NCBI GenBank assembly: GCA_900549065.1
Contig: URNC01000055.1
Coordinates: 1-11,853, forward strand
DNA length: 11,853 nt
Source: an uncultured Collinsella sp.
GTDB taxonomy: Bacteria; Actinomycetota; Coriobacteriia; Coriobacteriales; Coriobacteriaceae
Direction: 5' to 3'
The notes beneath the pieces were generated by a model. It had not been told where the DNA came from. It saw only the letters and a program-made list of their open reading frames with translations, and searched no databases. Positions 6,989 through 11,853 of the stretch are shown one piece after another. Position numbers and translations under genes: made by a program. The stretch's first letter is position 1. Each line of letters starts with the position of its first letter.

Positions 6989-7681
6989 ATGTCGTATACG
7001 GTGACCGAGGCCACGGTCGTCTTTCCCGATAAGAAGGCGGCCTCCTCGTTCTCGAGCGGGTATGCGTCCAAAAAGCCTTGCGCACATATCGATTGTGAGC
7101 TTGAGGGCGGTTTTGAGCGGTCCATTTGGATTCCCGTGCGGGTCGCGCGGCTGTATGTCAAAAACCGCCCCGATCTTCCCTGTGATTGGGACAACTTCCG
7201 TGAGGCGGTGCAGCTCATTGAGCGTAAATGTGCACTTACCATGGTGACCGAGATGTTATCGCGCCGCGACCATGCGACGGGTGAGGTCCGTGACAAGCTG
7301 GCTCGCTACGGCTTTCACCAGCCCGCGATCGATTTCGCCGTCGAGCGCGCCACCGAGTATCACTTTTTAGACGAGAACCGCTTTTGCTCGTACTTTATCG
7401 AGGAGCGCAAGCGGCGCGGTTGGGGACAGCGCAAAATCGAGACCGAGCTCAAGCGCCGTCATGTCGTGCTCGATGACATTCCCGGTTATCCCGAGGATTA
7501 TTTTGCCGTCAAAGACGATTTGGCGCGTGCGTCAGCCCTGCTCGCCAAGCGGCGTGTTCCAGAGACGCGCGGATTCGAAAAACTGGTTCGGTTTTTGATG
7601 GGCAAGGGCTTCTCGTATCACATCGCCGCCGATGCCGTTAAGGCACGTCTCGATGCCGAACGCGAGGAATGTGCGGTTTAG
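6989..7681 (+). CDS. recX: Regulatory protein RecX
   Basis: A 230-residue RecX-family protein, a modulator that caps or destabilises RecA filaments. The family core runs from about residue 83 (CALTMVTEMLSRRDHATGEV) through RDKLARYGF, the YHFLDENRFCSYFIEERKRRGWGQRKI signature, and IETELKRRHV, followed by a third helical repeat near 180-225 (RGFEKLVRFLMGKGFSY). The first ~80 residues are not the conserved part; they include CELEGGFERSIWIPVRVARLYV and look like an accessory beta-rich domain. ATG 6989 is 11 bp after the recA stop and has no convincing Shine-Dalgarno, so translation is probably coupled to recA and lower than recA, which suits an inhibitor. The unit is followed by a hairpin at 7696-7738. 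Confidence 0.94.
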   Translation: MSYTVTEATVVFPDKKAASSFSSGYASKKPCAHIDCELEGGFERSIWIPVRVARLYVKNRPDLPCDWDNFREAVQLIERKCALTMVTEMLSRRDHATGEVRDKLARYGFHQPAIDFAVERATEYHFLDENRFCSYFIEERKRRGWGQRKIETELKRRHVVLDDIPGYPEDYFAVKDDLARASALLAKRRVPETRGFEKLVRFLMGKGFSYHIAADAVKARLDAEREECAV

Positions 7682-7695
7682 GCGTATGCGTTTTG

Positions 7696-7738
7696 TGGCC
7701 CTGCCGTTCACCGCGTTTTAGCCGCCGTGCCGGGGCCA
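7696..7738 (+). terminator. Probable terminator of recA-recX
   Basis: TGGCCCTG (7696-7703) can pair with CGGGGCCA (7731-7738) with one G-U pair, enclosing a GC-rich interior that may fold further. It is followed by TTTATTTG. It lies 14 bp after the recX stop and just before the rny promoter. The long imperfect loop makes it less certain than the pncC hairpin. Confidence 0.55.
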
Positions 7739-7743
7739 TTTAT

Positions 7744-7772
7744 TTGACAGTTGTTGTGGTTCAACGTACGAT
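7744..7772 (+). promoter_or_regulatory. rny promoter (sigma-A/sigma-70 type)
   Basis: A consensus -35 TTGACA (7744-7749), a 17-bp spacer and -10 TACGAT (7767-7772) predict a start near 7779. This leaves about 160 nt of untranslated leader before the rny start at 7939, long for this compact locus. Confidence 0.75.
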
Positions 7773-7801
7773 AAACATTGTCATTTGCTTTGTGATATGT
7801 G

Positions 7802-7816
7802 CTCATCTGTGATGAG
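7802..7816 (+). other. Leader hairpin 1 of rny
   Basis: CTCATC-TGT-GATGAG is a perfect 6-bp inverted repeat with a three-base loop, followed by a T-rich run (TTTGTTTATATGTTT). In the rny leader this could be a small terminator/attenuator or an RNase-resistant structure. The stem is short, so chance is possible. Confidence 0.5.
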
Positions 7817-7877
7817 TTTGTTTATATGTTTATCTGTATCCGACCCGCATAAGCTGCGCCCATATTACTCAAATGTC

Positions 7878-7903
7878 GCGAGCCGTTCGTAAGGACGGTT
7901 CGC
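7878..7903 (+). other. Leader hairpin 2 of rny with GNRA loop
   Basis: An 11-bp stem (GCGAGCCGTTC, 7878-7888, with GGACGGTTCGC, 7893-7903; two G-U pairs) closes a GTAA loop, a GNRA-type tetraloop. The G-U pairs make it a better hairpin on the + strand RNA than as a DNA dyad. It ends 23 bp before the rny ribosome site. It could be a protein-binding or cleavage-control element in the RNase Y message. Confidence 0.65.
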
Positions 7904-7938
7904 TTTGCTGTGTAACGAATCCATAAAAAGGAGTGAGC

Positions 7939-9489
7939 ATGCCTATCATTGCAGCGCTCGTTGGCCTCGTTTTGGGTGCCATCGCCGCCATTGCCTACAT
8001 GCGCACCGCCAAGCAGGGTAGTCTTCACGAGGCCGACGAAAAGATTCAGTCGGCACACGCGCAGGCAGAGTCCCTGATCGGTGATGCAAAGCGTCAGGCC
8101 GAGACCCTCAAAAAAGAGGCTCTGCTCGAGGCCAAGGAAGAGATCATCAAGAACAAGCAGGCCGCCGAGGCCGAGGACAAGCAGCGTAAGAGCGAGATTC
8201 GCACGCTCGAAAACCGCGTGATGCAGCGCGAGGAATCGCTCGATCGTCGCAACGATGCGCTCGATAAACGCGAGCACCAGCTGTCCAGCCAGGCCGGTCA
8301 GGTCGAGAAGCGCTCTCGCGAGCTTGAGGAGCTCTGCGCCAAGCAGACCTCCGAGCTCGAGCGTATTGCCGACCTTACGCGCGAGGACGCTCACAAGGAG
8401 CTGCTCGACAAGGTCCGCGGCGAGGTTACCCGCGAGGCGGCTACCATCATCCGTGAGTCCGAGCAGCAGGTCCGCGCCGAGTGCCACAAGACCGCCCAGG
8501 AGATTCTCTCCCTGGCGATTCAGCGTTGCGTCGCCGACCATACCGCCGAGGTCACCGTCACTTCCGTTCATATTCCCTCCGATGACCTCAAGGGTCGCAT
8601 CATCGGTCGCGAGGGTCGCAACATCCGCACCTTCGAGCAGGTGTCCGGCGTCAACCTCGTGATTGATGACACTCCCGAGACCGTTGTACTCTCGAGCTTC
8701 GATCCAGTCCGTCGTGAGACCGCCCGCGTGGCGCTCGAGAACCTCATTGCCGACGGTCGTATTCACCCCGCCCGCATTGAGGAGATGTATCACAAGGCCG
8801 CCGACCTGGTTCAGCAGCGCGTGCGCGAGGCTGGCGAGCAGGCTGCCTTCGATACCGGCATTCACGACCTGCACCCCGAGATCGTCAAGACCCTTGGTGC
8901 CCTGCGCTACCGTACCTCGTTTGGTCAGAACGTGCTTCAGCACTCCCTCGAAGTCTCTGACCTGTGCGGCGTGATGGCTTCCGAGCTTGGCCTGGACGTT
9001 GTGACCGCCAAGCGCGCCGGCCTGCTGCACGACCTGGGCAAGGCAATTGACCACGACGACGAGGGCCCGCATGCCGTCATCGGCGCCGAGCTTGCCCGCC
9101 GTTATGGCGAGAAGCCCGTTATCGTTCATGCTATCGAGGCTCACCATGCCGATGTCGACCCTAACACGGTGCTCGATGTCCTGGTACAGGCCGCTGATGC
9201 TGTCTCTGCTTCTCGCCCCGGTGCCCGTCGCGAGTCTGCCGAGAACTACATCAAGCGTCTCGAGAAGCTCGAGGAGATCGCCAACTCCCATGAAGGCGTC
9301 GAGCGTACCTATGCCATGCAGGCTGGTCGCGAGGTCCACGTCATGGTTCAGCCGGACAAGATCTCCGATGCCCAGTCCACGGTCCTGGCTCACGATATCG
9401 CCCATCAGATCGAGGAAGAGATGGAGTATCCCGGTCAGGTGCGCGTCGTCGTGATTCGCGAGAGCCGCGCTGTCGATATCGCTAAATAA
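7939..9489 (+). CDS. rny: Ribonuclease Y
   Basis: A 516-residue membrane-anchored endoribonuclease that initiates mRNA decay. Domains in order: an N-terminal membrane anchor (about 2-22, PIIAALVGLVLGAIAAIAYM); a long charged coiled coil (about 27-165); a KH RNA-binding domain with GREG loop (223-226, DDLKGRIIGREGRNIRTFE); and an HD metal phosphohydrolase domain with H335 (LQHSLEVSDL), the H364-D365 pair (LLHDLGKAIDHDDE) and the HAIEAHHAD segment (397-405). Length is as expected (about 520). ATG 7939 sits 5 bp after AAAGGAG (7927-7933); the in-frame GTG at 7933 overlaps that site and is unlikely to be used. It has its own promoter and a structured leader. The stop is followed after one base by the ATG of the GHKL ATPase, implying coupled translation. 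Confidence 0.98.
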   Translation: MPIIAALVGLVLGAIAAIAYMRTAKQGSLHEADEKIQSAHAQAESLIGDAKRQAETLKKEALLEAKEEIIKNKQAAEAEDKQRKSEIRTLENRVMQREESLDRRNDALDKREHQLSSQAGQVEKRSRELEELCAKQTSELERIADLTREDAHKELLDKVRGEVTREAATIIRESEQQVRAECHKTAQEILSLAIQRCVADHTAEVTVTSVHIPSDDLKGRIIGREGRNIRTFEQVSGVNLVIDDTPETVVLSSFDPVRRETARVALENLIADGRIHPARIEEMYHKAADLVQQRVREAGEQAAFDTGIHDLHPEIVKTLGALRYRTSFGQNVLQHSLEVSDLCGVMASELGLDVVTAKRAGLLHDLGKAIDHDDEGPHAVIGAELARRYGEKPVIVHAIEAHHADVDPNTVLDVLVQAADAVSASRPGARRESAENYIKRLEKLEEIANSHEGVERTYAMQAGREVHVMVQPDKISDAQSTVLAHDIAHQIEEEMEYPGQVRVVVIRESRAVDIAK

Positions 9490-9490
9490 C

Positions 9491-10576
9491 ATGAGCGACG
9501 CGAACGAGCTCATCTCATTTATCGCGTCGATGTCGGGGGAGGGCAACCTTCGCGTCGAGGAGAACCTTGGCGAGGGGTATGTCCGCCTCCGCGTTTCGGA
9601 GGCCGAGCGGCGCCAGGCAAAGCACGACATTCAGCATGTCGAGGATATCGTCATCGAAATGCTCCGTAATGCTCGCGATGCCGGCGCCGACAAGGTCTAT
9701 CTCGCCACGACCAAGGAAGATGGCGTCCGCACGCTTGTCTTTCTGGATAACGGATCGGGTGTTCCGCAGGATATGCAAGAGCGAATCTTCGATGCCCGCG
9801 TTACCTCAAAGCTCGAGAGCATGAAGATGGACCGTTGGGGCGTTCACGGTCGTGGCATGGCATTGTTTTCGGTCAAGCAGAACACCGACGAGGCCCGTGT
9901 GGTCACGTCCGGCGTCGATCTTGGTTCAGCCTTTAAGGTGAGCGTTGCGGCCGATCGCCTCAGTGAGCGTGCCGATCAGTCCAGCTGGCCCCAGGCCGTC
10001 AAGGATGAGGACGGACGTTATGTCTGTGCTCGCGGTCCGCATAATATTATTCGCGCTGCCTGTGAGTTTGCGCTCGAGGAGCTGCGTGGTTGCGATGTCT
10101 ATCTTGGTTCTCCGTCTGAGATTGCCGCGACCCTTTATGCTCAGGCGTCAAGTCGGCTCGATACGTCTCGTCTCCTGTTTATTGATGACGAGAGTGAGCT
10201 TCCGGTTGTCGATCGTTTAGGCCTTGCCTCTGATGCCGAGGACTTTATCCGTATCTGCTCGGGTTTGGGTCTTGAGATGTCCGAGCGCACGGCACATCGC
10301 ATTTTGGCAGGGCAGATTAAGCCCGTTCGCGGTGTGACTGCGCGTCTGCTGCGCGAGCGTGATTCGTCCTCGCATGCGCCGGCTCCTGTCGATCTCGCGA
10401 AGGATCGTCGCGGGCTACGTATTGCTAAGGATGACATGGCACAGTTTTCGCGTGCTGTGGAGCGTGACTTTAATGACCTTGCCGCCCGGTACTATCTCAA
10501 CCTTTGCGGCGACCCAAAGATTCGCGTTTCGCGTGATCGAATCACTGTGACCTTCGATCTTGCCAAAGAGGAATAG
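9491..10576 (+). CDS. MutL-like GHKL-family ATPase of unknown function
   Basis: A 361-residue soluble protein with a Bergerat-fold ATP site near its N-terminus. The N-box is E56MLRN60ARDAGAD. The D86NGSG90 motif binds adenine. The lid/G2 region reads GVHGRGMALFSV (117-128). Between them ARVTSKLES (102-110) resembles the RHATSKI of MutL, and the following DEARVVTSG resembles the strand after MutL's GFRGEAL. This favours a MutL/topo VI/Hsp90-like enzyme over a histidine kinase; no H-box or receiver domain is seen. After about residue 150 I recognise no domain. Residues 262-285 (EMSERTAHRILAGQIKPVRG) could be a small helical or HTH-like element. No membrane segment is visible. The ATG is one base past the rny stop and spoVS follows, so coupling to RNA decay or to SpoVS is inferred. 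The role is unknown; this slot holds ymdB in Bacillus. Confidence 0.85.
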   Translation: MSDANELISFIASMSGEGNLRVEENLGEGYVRLRVSEAERRQAKHDIQHVEDIVIEMLRNARDAGADKVYLATTKEDGVRTLVFLDNGSGVPQDMQERIFDARVTSKLESMKMDRWGVHGRGMALFSVKQNTDEARVVTSGVDLGSAFKVSVAADRLSERADQSSWPQAVKDEDGRYVCARGPHNIIRAACEFALEELRGCDVYLGSPSEIAATLYAQASSRLDTSRLLFIDDESELPVVDRLGLASDAEDFIRICSGLGLEMSERTAHRILAGQIKPVRGVTARLLRERDSSSHAPAPVDLAKDRRGLRIAKDDMAQFSRAVERDFNDLAARYYLNLCGDPKIRVSRDRITVTFDLAKEE

Positions 10577-10582
10577 TGCCTT

Positions 10583-10600
10583 TACCGAGTCCACTCGGTA
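10583..10600 (+). promoter_or_regulatory. Perfect dyad between the GHKL ATPase gene and spoVS
   Basis: TACCGAGTCCACTCGGTA is an 8-bp perfect inverted repeat around a two-base centre, six bases after the ATPase stop and 50 bp before the spoVS start. The tiny centre and lack of a following T-run suit a dimeric DNA-binding protein better than a terminator, though an RNA hairpin with a six-base loop is possible. I saw no convincing promoter nearby; a TACGAT -10-like hexamer at 10599 lacks a -35. Confidence 0.55.
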
Positions 10601-10650
10601 CGATACAGTTATTGCAGTTAAAACGTACTTATAAACGCAGGAGTTTCTTC

Positions 10651-10968
10651 ATGGATTGCCTGAAGGTATCAAGCAAATCATCGCCCGCGTCCGTTGCCGG
10701 CGCTATCGCCGGCATGGTCAAGGATGGTGTACCCGTCAACATCCAGTGTGTCGGCGCCGGTGCTGTCAACCAGGCCATTAAGGCTGTGGCAATCGCGCGC
10801 GGTTTTTTGATTCCAACCGGTTTTGATATTTCCTGCGCGCCCGTGTTCTCCGACATCCTCATTAACGGGGAGTCGCGCACGGCCATCCGCCTTTCTATCT
10901 ACGTTCACCAGATCAATCGAGCCGCTATGGATAACGTCGTCATGGATGATGTTAAGCCTGTGGCATAG
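10651..10968 (+). CDS. spoVS: SpoVS family protein
   Basis: A 105-residue member of the SpoVS family. Family motifs are strong: M-x-x-LKVSSKSSPxSVAGAIAG (1-21), IQCVGAGAVNQAIKAVAIARGF (31-52) and DILINGESRTAIRLSI (68-83). SpoVS has an Alba-like fold and in Bacillus (86 residues) affects late sporulation and septation. The copy here has about 19 extra residues after the usual C-terminal strand (QINRAAMDNVVMDDVKPVA). ATG 10651 follows GCAGGAG (10637-10643) by 7 bp and begins exactly where the family begins. A longer reading frame from GTG 10576, overlapping the ATPase stop, would add 25 non-family residues across the dyad and is rejected. Gut Coriobacteriia are not known to form spores, so a vegetative role is likely. 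Confidence 0.95.
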   Translation: MDCLKVSSKSSPASVAGAIAGMVKDGVPVNIQCVGAGAVNQAIKAVAIARGFLIPTGFDISCAPVFSDILINGESRTAIRLSIYVHQINRAAMDNVVMDDVKPVA

Positions 10969-11017
10969 CTTCTGCTTGCCTCGATTCGCCTCCCTTCCAT
11001 CGTTAGGACTTATGCAC

Positions 11018-11803
11018 ATGGACCAGCGTTCCGTACGCGATATTCTTGCCGGTAAAACCTACTTTATCCGCACCTTTGGCTGCCAGATGAATCAGCACGA
11101 TTCCGAGCGCGTGAGCGGTCTGCTCGATTCGTATGGTTGCCTCATGGCGCTCGATCCCGAGCATGCCGATATCGTTGTCTTCATGACATGCTGTGTGCGT
11201 GAGGCCGCCGATACTCGCCTGTACGGTCAGTGCAATTCCTGCAAAAGCCTGCCGCCTTCGCCTTCGGGCAAGCGCGTGGTTGCCGTTGGTGGTTGCATCG
11301 CGCAGCGCGATGGCGAGGGCCTGCTCACCAACGTCGATAACGTCAATGTTATCTTTGGCACGCATTCCATCGCGCATGTGGCCGAGCTCATTGCCGAGGC
11401 GTTCCTTGATGGTAAGCGTCATATCCGCACCAATGAGCATGAGGATACGGATGCCATGAGCATGCCGTGGCATCGCGAGACCCAGTATCACGCTTGGGTG
11501 CCCATCATGACGGGCTGCAATAATTTCTGCACCTATTGCATCGTGCCGTACGTGCGCGGTCGCGAAAAGAGCCGCCCCTTCGAGGAGATTGTCGACGAGG
11601 TGACTGGTTTGGTGCGGCAGGGCGTGCGTGAGATTACGCTGCTGGGCCAAAACGTTAACTCATATGGTCGCGATCTGTTTGGCAAGCCGCGTTTTGCCGA
11701 TCTGCTGCGTGCCGTGGGCGATACGGGTGTGGAGCGCATCTTCTTTACGTCTTCGCATCCCAAGGATCTTCTCCCCGAGACCATCGACGCCATGGCCGAG
11801 ACG
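11018..11803 (+). CDS. miaB: tRNA-2-methylthio-N6-dimethylallyladenosine synthase MiaB (3' truncated)
   Basis: The first ~262 residues of the radical-SAM methylthiotransferase that converts i6A37 to ms2i6A37 in tRNAs reading UNN codons. The N-terminal cluster cysteines are C22 (TFGCQMNQHDSE), C58 (MTCCVREAAD) and C93 (GGCIAQRDGE). The radical-SAM triad is C167, C171, C174 (GCNNFCTYCIVPYVRGREKSR). GCQMN and VRE identify MiaB rather than RimO. The usual NTCAVRENA reads MTCCVREAA here, with an extra cysteine C59. The rest of the SAM barrel and the TRAM domain are missing because the genomic sequence ends at 11803; the apparent last codons LSLIHI come from adapter. ATG 11018 is preferred because AGGA (11005-11008) is 9 bp upstream; ATG 11012 is in frame but only 3 bp from it. 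Confidence 0.95.
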
Positions 11804-11853
11804 CTGTCTCTTATACACATCTGACGCTGCCGACGAAGGCTTAGGTGTAGATC
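11804..11853. other. Nextera/P5 library adapter (technical sequence)
   Basis: This is not genomic DNA. Bases 11804-11836 are the reverse complement of the 33-base Nextera read-1 transposase adapter, starting with the mosaic end CTGTCTCTTATACACATCT. Bases 11837-11844 (AGGCTTAG) are the reverse complement of an i5 index I recall as S508, and 11845-11853 (GTGTAGATC) begin the P5 sequence. miaB is interrupted by this, not by a mutation. Confidence 0.98.

Noticed and set aside
7878..7903. A second LexA box in the rny leader because of the repeated GTTCG
   Set aside because: The two GTTCG copies are in the same orientation and do not form CGAAC-N4-GTTCG; the segment is better explained as an RNA hairpin.
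7822..9630. A 602-codon minus-strand open frame opposite rny
   Set aside because: It covers the rny gene and its leader and has low-complexity Leu/Gly/Val/Asp composition mirroring rny codons. No ribosome site or family signal is visible.
10606..10635. A spoVS promoter using TATAAA at 10630 as -10
   Set aside because: No -35 lies at a workable distance (TTGCAG at 10612 is only 12 bp away), and the start point would fall within or after the ribosome site.
10576..10650. A 25-codon N-terminal extension of SpoVS from GTG 10576
   Set aside because: SpoVS family members begin at the position matching ATG 10651, which has its own ribosome site; the extension would translate through the dyad.
10823..11017. 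An N-terminal extension of MiaB starting inside spoVS
   Set aside because: It overlaps spoVS in another frame, has no MiaB similarity, and ATG 11018 has a suitable AGGA upstream.
11804..11853. A Tn5/IS50 transposon end at the right edge
   Set aside because: The mosaic end is followed by sequencing primer, index and P5 sequence, so it comes from the Nextera library chemistry.

Overview
The window looks like one 11.76-kb stretch of chromosome (49-11803) from a GC-rich, non-proteobacterial gut-type bacterium, capped at both ends by Illumina Nextera library adapters (1-48 and 11804-11853). Those caps are technical sequence. The protein flavour, the GC-rich codons with many GTG starts, the CGAAC-N4-GTTCG LexA box, and SpoVS in a Bacillus-like gene order all suggest Coriobacteriia, plausibly Collinsella. 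That assignment is inference from recognition; no database search was run. All genes are on the + strand and are mostly core chromosomal functions. I saw no insertion sequence, prophage, tRNA, rRNA or CRISPR array.

Layout. (a) 49-5602 is one tightly packed operon-like run: the 3' end of ftsK (chromosome translocase), a RodZ-like membrane HTH protein with an unusual RG-rich linker, yajQ, rimO (ribosomal protein S12 methylthiotransferase), pgsA (phosphatidylglycerophosphate synthase) and a stand-alone CinA C-terminal-domain protein (pncC). It ends at a strong GC hairpin. (b) 5603-5828 is a control region with helically phased TTTGG repeats and a near-consensus promoter whose spacer holds a perfect LexA-type palindrome. 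It drives recA-recX (5829-7681), which is followed by a second hairpin. (c) 7744-7938 holds a consensus-like promoter and a leader of about 160 nt with two clean hairpins. It is followed by rny (RNase Y), an uncharacterised MutL-like GHKL ATPase whose start lies one base past the rny stop, spoVS, and the 5' part of miaB (tRNA ms2i6A methylthiotransferase), cut by the right adapter.

How the genes fit together. The order ftsK/spoIIIE - rodZ - pgsA - cinA - recA - rny - (ymdB) - spoVS - miaB is the order I know from Bacillus, so this is an ancient conserved neighbourhood. The main novelty is that the slot occupied by the phosphodiesterase YmdB in Bacillus is here filled by the GHKL ATPase, between RNase Y and SpoVS. 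An RNase Y / GHKL ATPase / SpoVS module in a lineage not known to sporulate is the best candidate here for an undescribed system. Other points of interest are the phased repeats upstream of recA, the structured rny leader, the dyad before spoVS and the RG-rich linker of the RodZ-like protein.
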